A DNA stretch of 54,832 nt, taken from Sphingobium limneticum (GTDB lineage Bacteria; Pseudomonadota; Alphaproteobacteria; Sphingomonadales; Sphingomonadaceae). The notes beneath the pieces were generated by a model. It made no database searches. It had not been told where the DNA came from and worked only from the letters and a program-made list of their open reading frames with translations. The number at the start of each line of letters is the position of its first letter. The stretch's first letter is position 1. A program made the position numbers and the translations under genes. The stretch spans positions 1 through 54,832 of the forward strand of contig NZ_VYPZ01000026.1 of the NCBI RefSeq assembly GCF_008710155.1. Reading direction: 5' to 3'. Below, in pieces: positions 24,458 through 32,395 of the stretch.

Positions 24458-25121
24458 TCAGGCCGACGGCACTTCCATTGAGGGAGGCACGCTGCGGTCT
24501 GCTTCAGTTCGGGCGAGAACCCAGTCGAGATAGCCAAGACGCGTATCGCCATTGGCGACCTCGGTCTGCCAATCAGCCGAGGGATAGTGTGGATAGTCGA
24601 TCCATGGATCAGGCGGTTCCATCGGTGGCGTCACTGCAGATCGGACCAACCGGCGCGCCAGTTCTTCCTGGGTGCTGGCGAATTCGACATGATCGGCAAA
24701 TATCGCGCACCATCCTCCACCAAAACTGTCGCGACGTGGGCGCGAACAGCCATAGCTCCAGTCGAACCCGACAGGCGCGGTCTGCAAGCTATCCTGGCAA
24801 CAGCGTCGGATGAGTTCAGCAATCGGACCAGGCTGGAAGTCGGTCGTGCCATAAATGGCGACGATGCAATCGGCTGCGCCCGCAATCTCGATCTCGGCTC
24901 CGAAATCTGGGAAGTCCGAATCATCGAAGATTTCAAGCAAGCCGTTGAACGGATTGGCGAGATCGGTCGGGCATGAAGGCGGCGAGGAATTCAGCGCTCG
25001 GTTCCCCCGGCGCAAAATCACCCAACAGGTCGGACGCGTGCTGCCACACCTCCTCGATCAGCGCGCCTTCACCGGCCGTGCAGGTGAACGCGAAGGACGC
25101 TTGAACATAATGGTCAGCCAT
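24458..25121 (-). pseudogene. Hypothetical protein split by a one-base frameshift
   Basis: Two frames join to one protein of about 220 residues. The first (25121 down to about 24972) reads MADHYVQASFAFTCTAGEG and ends its natural part at AEFLAAFMP. The second resumes at TDLANPFNGLLEIFDDSDFPDF and ends at 24458. One extra C in the CCC near 24972 would restore a single frame. The start overlaps the stop of the upstream gene by eight bases, which suggests coupling. The product is acidic and Trp-rich; family unknown. It is either a pseudogene or a base-calling error in a C run. Confidence 0.65.
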
Positions 25122-25599
25122 GGATCGGCTCCATCATTGCTCCATCAATCGGTTCTTCATCGATGAGCACCAGCGGCGGCGGGTTCTGGCGGGCAAGCTG
25201 GTAGTCAGTTTCGATTGCGGCGATGCCTCCCAATTCCCGAATGCGTTCGATCGAGAAGAGCTGCTGGTCATCTTCAGTCGTCAGATAGTGTCGCGGTTCG
25301 CCATGGCCCCAGTAAATGACGCGGACAGAGGGGAAGCTTCCGGCATATCCGCCTGACCATCGGACATAATGAAGGCCAAGACGTCGACAGCTTTCTTCGA
25401 TTCTCCCGAAGCATCCATTGGCCACTTCATGATCCATCAAGGTGAGAGGGTCATTTACGGGAATATTGGCCGGATCAAAGGGCGTTCCGTCCCAATCGAC
25501 AGCCGCATTGTCGTTGCCGATCGCCTGAACGAGAACGGGGTATTGCGAACGAGGAAGCACACCCCCTATCATGATATGCGCGGATACACGGTCGGCCAT
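25114..25599 (-). CDS. Hypothetical protein
   Basis: A 161-residue soluble product starting at ATG 25599, with SQYPVLVQAIGNDNAAVDWDGTPF and LTLMDHEVANGCFGRIEESCRRLGL, then RVIYWGHGEPRHYLTTEDD. I do not recognise the family. It overlaps the following frameshifted gene by eight bases. A purine-rich leader tract lies 43-61 bases upstream (25642-25660), and the MucR-like gene diverges from the same region. Confidence 0.6.
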   Translation of the reverse strand: MADRVSAHIMIGGVLPRSQYPVLVQAIGNDNAAVDWDGTPFDPANIPVNDPLTLMDHEVANGCFGRIEESCRRLGLHYVRWSGGYAGSFPSVRVIYWGHGEPRHYLTTEDDQQLFSIERIRELGGIAAIETDYQLARQNPPPLVLIDEEPIDGAMMEPIHG

Positions 25600-25786
25600 G
25601 ACATGCCTTTCGTAGTTACTGGACTCCAGTCGGTCTCTCCATCCTCACCCCCTCCCCTTTGCCGGACCGTATGACCGTCACTCATTCCCGTCTTGCATGA
25701 GCTGTAGATTCCCGCTTAGCTAAAGCGCAGTTCCAGTCCGGCGATAACCGGCATCCTCCATTCGTTTCTCAACCAGGAGTCCTTTC

Positions 25787-26686
25787 GTGGCCGATACCGA
25801 GCAGCCTGATTTCACCGCAATGACGGTGCAGTTACTGAGCGCCTATTTCTCCAACAATCAGGTTCCGTCCGGCGACATCGCCAGCATCATCGAAGCGACC
25901 CGCGGCGCGCTCGAACGGAAGGCCGACGTGGAAGCGCCAGCGGCACCCGAGTATGTTCCTGCTGTATCGATCCGCAAGAGCCTTGGCTCACGCGAACACA
26001 TCATCAGCATGCTCGATGGAAAGCCGTACAAGACCCTCAAGCGGCATCTGGCGGTCAATGGAATGACACCCGCCGAATATCGCGAGCGCTATAATCTTCC
26101 CAAGGATTATCCCATGGTCGCGCCTGCCTATTCGGAACAGCGGCGCACCGTCGCGCAAAAGCTCGGCCTTGGACGGCGGTTTGGCGCGAAAGCACAGGAT
26201 GCGGTTCCGGTAGTGGAAGCATCACCCGTGGTAGAGGCGGCGCCAGTTGTCGAAGCGACACCGGTTGTCGAAGCCACACCGGCAGTTTCGACGGAAGCTA
26301 AGTCCAAGCGCGGCCGCGGCAAGGCGGCCGCTGCCAAACCAAGCGAACAGGCCGAAATCGTATCGTCCGAACCTAAGTCAGAACCTTCGACCGTGCCTGC
26401 AAAAGCGGAGACCGCGACAATAAAGCCTGCCAGGAAGAAGCTGGGCGTACAAACGACACCGCGAACTGCGAAGGCCCCAACAGCGGCCCTGAAAGAGCCG
26501 TTGGAACCCGCAGTAGCAGAGCCCACAAAGGCTAAACCTGCCAAGCCAGCCACCGGGAAAGAGACAGCTGGAAAGGCTGCGCCGCCAAAGGCTGCGGCAT
26601 CCACGAAGCAGAAAGGCGCAGGGCGGCAGGTATCCGCTGTGAAACAGAAGAAAGCGCCTGTTCCGGCACCGACATCTACGGAATAA
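25787..26686 (+). CDS. MucR/Ros-like regulator with long Ala/Lys/Pro-rich tail
   Basis: A 299-residue protein. Residues 1-125 follow the MucR/Ros pattern: FTAMTVQLLSAYFSNNQVPSGD, the AVSIRKSL linker, then DGKPYKTLKRHL, GMTPAEYRERYNLPKDYPMVAP and YSEQRRTVAQKLGLGR. The zinc-ligand Cys and second His of typical MucR (CLEDGKKFKSLKRHLMTHYN) are replaced (ISMLDGKP and AVNG), so the zinc finger is probably metal-free. Residues 145-170 hold four PVVEA repeats. The last 130 residues are Lys/Ala/Pro-rich, like histone H1. MucR proteins bind AT-rich DNA and act as H-NS-like silencers, so this one may coat or silence the element. The ribosome site is AGGAG. Confidence 0.8.
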   Translation: MADTEQPDFTAMTVQLLSAYFSNNQVPSGDIASIIEATRGALERKADVEAPAAPEYVPAVSIRKSLGSREHIISMLDGKPYKTLKRHLAVNGMTPAEYRERYNLPKDYPMVAPAYSEQRRTVAQKLGLGRRFGAKAQDAVPVVEASPVVEAAPVVEATPVVEATPAVSTEAKSKRGRGKAAAAKPSEQAEIVSSEPKSEPSTVPAKAETATIKPARKKLGVQTTPRTAKAPTAALKEPLEPAVAEPTKAKPAKPATGKETAGKAAPPKAAASTKQKGAGRQVSAVKQKKAPVPAPTSTE

Positions 26687-26694
26687 TGGTCACC

Positions 26695-26729
26695 GACGAG
26701 ATATGGGTTTATCCAACCCATATCTCGTC
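26695..26729 (+). terminator. Perfect 15-base inverted repeat after the MucR-like gene
   Basis: GACGAGATATGGGTT and its exact complement are separated by TATCC. It lies nine bases after the MucR-like stop and 58 bases beyond the convergent helicase gene's stop. It could terminate either transcript, but neither side has a T run, so a protein-binding dyad is the alternative. Confidence 0.55.
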
Positions 26730-26786
26730 TGTCCGCTGACCTTACGAGCATCATCGGTAGCGCGATGTGGCGCATCGCGGCGAAGA

Positions 26787-29700
26787 CTAGCTCCGCTCCG
26801 CCATAATCCTGGCAAGGATGTCGCCCGCACGGTCAGGAGGCAGGAAAATCCTGGTCTTGAAGGCGACGACCTCACTGAACGCTCCGCAAGCCTTCAACCA
26901 GGTCCGGTCTTGGGGTCGATAGTCTCGTATTTCGAGGCGAGCACTGTCGTTGACATGAACCCGGGCAAGTTTGGCCGGGCCAAGACCTGGGATCGATACT
27001 CCGCCCACCGAACGCGCACCATCGATGATTTCGTCGGGACCAAGAACTGTCGCGCCATCGAGGCCGAACTCCCTTTGGATCCGTTCCACGGCCGCTGGAT
27101 GGATGATGCGCCCCAGGATTGAACCGCCCGCGCCATCGTCGATCCGCCAGACGCGCACGTCATCTTCCGGCAATTTATGCCATATGGGCAGCAGCAACCC
27201 GGTTGCCATGGTGATCGTTTCGACCATAAGATTTTCCGTCGCTTCAGCCACTTCCCCCTCCCAAAAGACCTGGAAAGCATCGGGTTCGATCTCGCTCCAA
27301 TGGCTGGCTTTTAGGGCCGCTCTATCCATGCGGAGCTGACCCCTGGGACGAATGAGATAGCAGCGTTCGATCCATTTGCCATCGTCGTCCTGTCCCGGCC
27401 ATGTCGGCATGCACAGTGCGACCCGGCCGGACCGGGTATTGCGGAGCCAGGCAATATTGTCCGTGTTCTTGCAGACAAGCTGCAACGCAGCCCAGTTGGT
27501 GATCGGAGGCCGCCGGTGCAGTTCGAGACGCAAAAGCCGTGTTTCGGCGCCGATTACAGGATCGGTGCGCAGCAGACTGTCGGAAAGCAGAACCACTTTC
27601 TCGGCGCGGATGGTTTCAATGCCCAGGTCAAGCGTGCCGGCAGCGCGCGCCGCTTCGACGCGGTCCTCGACCAACCCCAGAAACTCCTCGAATATGCTGT
27701 TCTGGGTCGCGATCCGCAGTGCCAATATGCGGTTGAGCCAGCGGTGAATGGACGGCAGACGTTCCAGAAGTTCCCCGCCCTCGTCGCAAAGCTCAAGGCC
27801 CGTCATCTCCTGGAAGTCAGCGAGCGAGACGCTGCGGAGTTTGCCCTCATAGAGGAGATGGAACCATTGAACGAGCGCATCGCGGGCATAGTCGGATTCC
27901 AGATTGTCGGAAGGATCGAACAGGTTTTGCGATCCGGTCTGGCGTTGCCCTCTGGTCAGTGCGCCCAATGCTTCCAGACCGCGGATGATGGTGCTGAGGA
28001 AGCGCCGCTCCCCCCGGCAATCGGTGGTGAGTGGGCGATAGACGGGCGGCGTCAGCTGGTTCGTCCGGTGGCTACGACCAAAGCCCTGCACCGCCGAGAG
28101 GATACGGAACCCAAGTTCCAGCAGAAAATGCGCGCGGCGCCTGTACGCGCTGGCACAGGTCCGATCGGAATGCATGGATCGTCCGGTACTCCCGGCCAGG
28201 GAAAAGGCGGCGATGGGCTTGCGGCCATCCTGAAACGCCTGAACCTCGAACAGATTGGCCCGAGCGCTGCGCCTCTCGACCTTTTGTCGCCCGGTGATGT
28301 CGGGCACGATACGCCGCGAGCGCCCCGTAATCTCGGCGACCTGGTCGGTTCCGAAATGCGCGATAAGTGCATCGAGCGCGGTCGGAATCGCGGGCAGTGC
28401 GCACAGCTCCTCGATCAATTCGTCGCGTGCGGCTATCGCCTGCCGACAAAGCACCGGATTGCCTTGCGCATCGGTCATTGGTTCGGCGCGCATCGCGCCA
28501 TCGTCGGCACGAAAGACCCGCATCTGGCGCACAGGAAAGCCATTCTTCATATAGTCGATCAAGGTTTCCTTTGGAGAAACCTCAACGTCCATCGTCGCCC
28601 GTTCCTGGGCGGAGAGTTCGGATAGACGCCGATCCATGATGGCCTCGCCCGTGCTGGCGAGTTGCACCAGCACTACATTGTCCGACGCCAGCTCCTGCTC
28701 GATCGCGTTGATGAGCGAGGGCATTTTCATGCTGACCAGGAGACTGGAAAAGAAGCGCAATTTCGCGGATTCAAAGGCGCTGAGGGCTGATCCCCGCGCC
28801 CGGGCGTTCTGGGTCTTGCCCGACATTCTATCGACTATGCCGATCTCGGCCAGCACATCGCGCAATCCGCGATGAATAATGCTCCAGCTATCGGCATAAG
28901 CATCGTAGATCGAAATCTGATCTGGCGTCAGCGCATGTTCCAACGGCTCATATTCGACGCCCGCAAAGCTCAACGCCCGGGCGGTGTAGAGACCCATCGC
29001 TTTGAGATCGCGGCAAACGACCTCAAGGGCTGCGATCCCCCCCTCTTCCATCGCCTTCATGAACATGTCGCGCGTGGCAAAGGCAGTGCCCGGTCCCCAG
29101 AGCCCCAGGCGAACAGCATAGGAGAGATTTTCCGGCCTGGCCGCGCCGGTCGCGGACATGTAGAGAATGCGAGCGCGCGGAAGCGCATTTTGCAATCGAA
29201 CGCCGGCAAGCCCCTGTTCCGAGCCTTGCGCTTTGCCAAAATCCGTCTCAGTCCCGCCTGCGTGCGCCATCGCATGAGACTCGTCGAAGACGATCATGCC
29301 GACGAAATCCTCGCCAGTCCAGTCCAGTAGTTGTTGCAGGCGGGAGGCTGTATCGTGGCGCGCGGAGCGCAAGGCGGCGTAAGTGAGGAAGATAATGCCG
29401 CTTTCCATCGTGATCGACGTACCCAGGGGAAAGTTTGAAATCGGCTGAATATCGATGGCAAGCCCGCCCAGCGCCGTCCAGTCGCGGCGGGCGTCCTCGA
29501 TGAGGTCGGCCATGGAAATCCAGATCGCGCGGCGATTGGCCCGGTTCCATTGATCAAGGATGATGCCCGCCGCCTCGCGACCCTTGCCCACACCAGTACC
29601 GTCAGCGATGAAAAAGCCGGTCCGATAGGCTTTGCCTTCCCTGTCCTCGATCAGGCGATCGCCGGCGAGGTTAGATGAAAAGCGGCCGACAAGATCGCGC

Positions 29701-31067
29701 GCATGCGCTTCACCGGCATAAATGACGGTTTCAAGCTGCGCCTCTGACAGCGCCTTGGCCGCGCGGTCCTGGAGCAGGGGTTGATAGCGCGGCACCGGCA
29801 GGGACACCGAGGCCATGGCAATGGATTCGACAAGAACATCGGGATGCCTGGAGGCAGCATCGATGGAGATCCGTGCGGGCCGCCAGGCAGAATAGATGCC
29901 CACGGTCTCGCCGGGAGCAAGCGGCTCCTCCCGAACCACATATGTGATTGGCCGTGCGTCCTTTGCCACCGCTGCAACGCGCGACGGCGGCGCAAGCCTT
30001 TGCCCGCTCATATGCCCAAAGAGGCTTCCTCGCGCGACATTAGTGGCTGGTCGGGAAGGCAAAAGACCAACGGCTGGCGGAGGAAGGAGAGGTGGAGGCT
30101 GCAGGGGATCGAGCCGATCAGGGATGGCGAGGACAAGGTCCAGTGCTGCCTCGATGTTGCAGGCGACGTGACGCTTTGGCACGCCGATCCATCCCTTGTC
30201 GAAGATCAGCAGACGCACATCGATCCCCGTTCCATGTTTGGCATAGGGGCTACCCGATATGGCGATTTCGATGCGGGGCGGCACAAGCTCCGCGACTACA
30301 TTGTAGCCAAGCGCGGCCGAACCTTCTGGCGAGAAGCTTGTCGGCATGATGGCGACGCATCGCCCACCTTGTGCGAGAGATGCAAGCGCGCCGCGCAGGT
30401 GGCGCGCGCCGGCATGGCGATCGATCCCGCGGCCAACGCTCCGACTGAAGGGAGGATTGATCAGCACCAGCGTGGGAATCTGCTCGGTGGTCAGCATATC
30501 TTGAATATGTTCGGCATCATGGCACGTCACGATCTCGCCCAAGCTTCGCGACAGCAGGTCGGCGCGGGCGGGATCATGCTCGTTAAGCAGCAACCGCGAG
30601 CCTGCGCGTGCGCCATGGACTGCCAGCAGGCCGGTGCCGGCCGAGGGTTCGAGCAGGATATCGTCCGAGCGACAGCGTGCCCCCATGGCTGCGAGCCAGG
30701 CGAGGCTGAGGGGCGTGCTGAACTGCTGGAGCTCGACCTGCTTTTCCGAGCGGTAGGTCTGCGTTGGCAATCCGCGCTCAAATTGCCGCAGTCGTTTGAA
30801 GATGTCGGCAGGTGTTCCTGCCAGAAGCGCGCATTGCGGATCGGCGAGGTGCAGGATCTGCGCGGTTTCCAGCGCATCATATGCATCGCGCATCGACCAT
30901 GCACCGCCGGCATCATCTTCGCCGAACGCCTGGGTCATCATGCGCTTGAGGGACTGGCGATTGACCATGCCGCCATTGCGCAGGCGGTGGGCGAGGGACT
31001 GGGCAACCTCGAACAGGCGTTCGGGCGCGTCGTGGGTTTGCGACAAAGCGAGTTGGGGCAAGGTCAT
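26787..31067 (-). CDS. Methyltransferase-fold / strawberry notch-type helicase fusion
   Basis: A protein of about 1426 residues. Residues 110-300 form an N6-methylase-like Rossmann domain with EPSAGTG (motif I, about 140-146) and INPPFS (motif IV, about 204). The centre is a strawberry notch-type SF2 ATPase with FFIADGTGVGKGREAAGIIL, VFDESHAMAH and ILYMSATGA. The C-terminal lobe carries VQGFGRSHRTNQ and the strawberry-notch C-terminal region. Such fusions are common on alphaproteobacterial plasmids and ICEs and are thought to act in anti-restriction or DNA handling, though unproven. The start at ATG 31067 follows GAGGTG; GTG 31073 is an alternative. A purine-rich leader tract is at 31099-31120. 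Confidence 0.85.
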   Translation of the reverse strand: MTLPQLALSQTHDAPERLFEVAQSLAHRLRNGGMVNRQSLKRMMTQAFGEDDAGGAWSMRDAYDALETAQILHLADPQCALLAGTPADIFKRLRQFERGLPTQTYRSEKQVELQQFSTPLSLAWLAAMGARCRSDDILLEPSAGTGLLAVHGARAGSRLLLNEHDPARADLLSRSLGEIVTCHDAEHIQDMLTTEQIPTLVLINPPFSRSVGRGIDRHAGARHLRGALASLAQGGRCVAIMPTSFSPEGSAALGYNVVAELVPPRIEIAISGSPYAKHGTGIDVRLLIFDKGWIGVPKRHVACNIEAALDLVLAIPDRLDPLQPPPLLPPPAVGLLPSRPATNVARGSLFGHMSGQRLAPPSRVAAVAKDARPITYVVREEPLAPGETVGIYSAWRPARISIDAASRHPDVLVESIAMASVSLPVPRYQPLLQDRAAKALSEAQLETVIYAGEAHARDLVGRFSSNLAGDRLIEDREGKAYRTGFFIADGTGVGKGREAAGIILDQWNRANRRAIWISMADLIEDARRDWTALGGLAIDIQPISNFPLGTSITMESGIIFLTYAALRSARHDTASRLQQLLDWTGEDFVGMIVFDESHAMAHAGGTETDFGKAQGSEQGLAGVRLQNALPRARILYMSATGAARPENLSYAVRLGLWGPGTAFATRDMFMKAMEEGGIAALEVVCRDLKAMGLYTARALSFAGVEYEPLEHALTPDQISIYDAYADSWSIIHRGLRDVLAEIGIVDRMSGKTQNARARGSALSAFESAKLRFFSSLLVSMKMPSLINAIEQELASDNVVLVQLASTGEAIMDRRLSELSAQERATMDVEVSPKETLIDYMKNGFPVRQMRVFRADDGAMRAEPMTDAQGNPVLCRQAIAARDELIEELCALPAIPTALDALIAHFGTDQVAEITGRSRRIVPDITGRQKVERRSARANLFEVQAFQDGRKPIAAFSLAGSTGRSMHSDRTCASAYRRRAHFLLELGFRILSAVQGFGRSHRTNQLTPPVYRPLTTDCRGERRFLSTIIRGLEALGALTRGQRQTGSQNLFDPSDNLESDYARDALVQWFHLLYEGKLRSVSLADFQEMTGLELCDEGGELLERLPSIHRWLNRILALRIATQNSIFEEFLGLVEDRVEAARAAGTLDLGIETIRAEKVVLLSDSLLRTDPVIGAETRLLRLELHRRPPITNWAALQLVCKNTDNIAWLRNTRSGRVALCMPTWPGQDDDGKWIERCYLIRPRGQLRMDRAALKASHWSEIEPDAFQVFWEGEVAEATENLMVETITMATGLLLPIWHKLPEDDVRVWRIDDGAGGSILGRIIHPAAVERIQREFGLDGATVLGPDEIIDGARSVGGVSIPGLGPAKLARVHVNDSARLEIRDYRPQDRTWLKACGAFSEVVAFKTRIFLPPDRAGDILARIMAERS

Positions 31068-31196
31068 GGGCACCTCATGCGAGAATAGGACAATCCGGCT
31101 CTCCCCTTCCCGCTCTTCTTCATTCCGGCCCCTGACTGTGCAGGAAGGATAGATCAGACCCGGTGACGGGGGATCGGCTCGAGGCTATGGAAGAGC

Positions 31197-31862
31197 ATGG
31201 CTATTCCACTCGACTATCTCGGCGAACTCGATCGGCTGCTGCTTGATCAAGGCGAGGATTGCATGCTGCTGTCGCAGCTGGACGGTTTCCTCACAGGGAT
31301 ACTTGTCAGTCCCGACCTGCTTGCACCAAGCCAATGGCTGAAGATGATCTGGGTCGGCGAAGACGGCACGGGCATGCTCCAGTTTAGTGAAATGGGCGGT
31401 TTCCAGCATTTCACAGACCTCATCATGCACCATTATCATGTCATCTTGGCCTGCCTGGGTCAGCCGGGCAGCTTCGAACCGGTGCTGGAGATCGACACAC
31501 GGTCGGACGAAACATTGTGGGAGATGTGGATCGAGGGTTTCGGACAGGCGATGGATCTTGCCCCTTCGGGCTGGCAGCGTGTCCTCAATGACGATGATCC
31601 CGGTTGCCGCGCCGCGATCGAGGGTATCCGCGAGCTTCGTGCGTTTGCCGATGGGACGAAAAAGCTGACTCTCACTGCGGAAGACCAGTGGGATCGGGAA
31701 GCACCTGACCTGATCCCGATTTGGGTCGAGATGCTGCACCAATGGCGGATTGAAAATGACCCCTACCGACCGGTCACCATCAAGCGCGAAAAGACGGGGC
31801 GTAACGAACCATGTCCCTGCGGGTCGGGCGCCAAATACAAGAAGTGCTGCGGTTTGAACTAA
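31197..31862 (+). CDS. YecA/UPF0149 family protein with SEC-C zinc motif
   Basis: The 221-residue product has the UPF0149 helical domain (LDGFLTGILVSPDLLAPSQWL and onward) at residues 20-170. It ends with the SEC-C motif GRNEPCPCGSGAKYKKCCG, whose Cys-x-Cys...Cys-Cys binds zinc as in SecA. SEC-C proteins are thought to bind ribosomes or other proteins; the role here is unknown. It diverges from the helicase gene with 129 bases between starts. Confidence 0.85.
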   Translation: MAIPLDYLGELDRLLLDQGEDCMLLSQLDGFLTGILVSPDLLAPSQWLKMIWVGEDGTGMLQFSEMGGFQHFTDLIMHHYHVILACLGQPGSFEPVLEIDTRSDETLWEMWIEGFGQAMDLAPSGWQRVLNDDDPGCRAAIEGIRELRAFADGTKKLTLTAEDQWDREAPDLIPIWVEMLHQWRIENDPYRPVTIKREKTGRNEPCPCGSGAKYKKCCGLN

Positions 31863-32030
31863 ATGATCGCGGACAACTGCGGGCGCGGCATGACCGTCAG
31901 CTGGGTCTTCCTCTGCGCGCTTCCAAACCCGTCAACCCGATGAAGTTAAACGGCGATCGACATCCGCCCGGCTGAAATCGTCTCCGACAAAAGCAGCAGA
32001 CACGTTCGCTTTTTCACATGCCGACCGCAA

Positions 32031-32288
32031 TCATCCGGGCATGCCCTCATCGCCATAAAGAAAGTCCTGGGAATTTGCCGCATCGGGGCCAGTTGTCGTC
32101 TTGGCTGTGGAAGCCAAGCGCACCTCATCCAGCAAAACGCGGCGGCTGGCCCTGTCAGCAGGCATATTGACCGGAACAAGACGGACAGCAGCGTGCCCCT
32201 CACGGGTCAGGATGATTTCTTCCCCTGCTTCCGAGCGGCGAACAAGGTCGATGAGTTGGCCTGCCGCATCAAATATGGAAATATGCAT
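32031..32288 (-). CDS. Phd/YefM-family antitoxin, toxin gene lost
   Basis: An 85-residue protein with MHISIFDAAGQLIDLVRRSEAGEEIILTREGHAAVRLVPV, the Phd/YefM fold in which the N-terminal half binds DNA. The stop overlaps an ATG at 32034 as ATGA, where a VapC gene normally begins MIAVDTS. Here the frame reads only MIAVGM and stops at 32014, so the toxin is missing apart from about four codons. It is an orphan antitoxin that could neutralise a related toxin elsewhere. Confidence 0.8.
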   Translation of the reverse strand: MHISIFDAAGQLIDLVRRSEAGEEIILTREGHAAVRLVPVNMPADRASRRVLLDEVRLASTAKTTTGPDAANSQDFLYGDEGMPG

Positions 32289-32359
32289 AGACCATTATTC
32301 CTGGCGTTTGAGAACAGCGGCTCATTTTAGACGGTTGTACAGTTCCATCCAAGGCCGAA

Positions 32360-32391
32360 GCCGGGGGCGGGGACGACGCCCTGCCCCCGGC
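32360..32391 (-). terminator. Hairpin after parB
   Basis: GCCGGGGGC at 32360-32368 pairs perfectly with GCCCCCGGC at 32383-32391, with three more inner pairs. It starts four bases after the ParB-like stop. It lacks a T run, so it may stabilise the mRNA end or act with Rho. Confidence 0.6.
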
Positions 32392-32395
32392 TGTG

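Noticed and set aside
26208..26290. Repeated ~15-base units that could suggest a CRISPR-like array
   Set aside because: They encode PVVEA repeats inside the MucR-like protein, with no spacers or cas genes.
29781..31088. Plus-strand frame of 435 codons opposite the helicase gene
   Set aside because: Antisense shadow in GC-rich coding DNA; the helicase frame has clear motifs.
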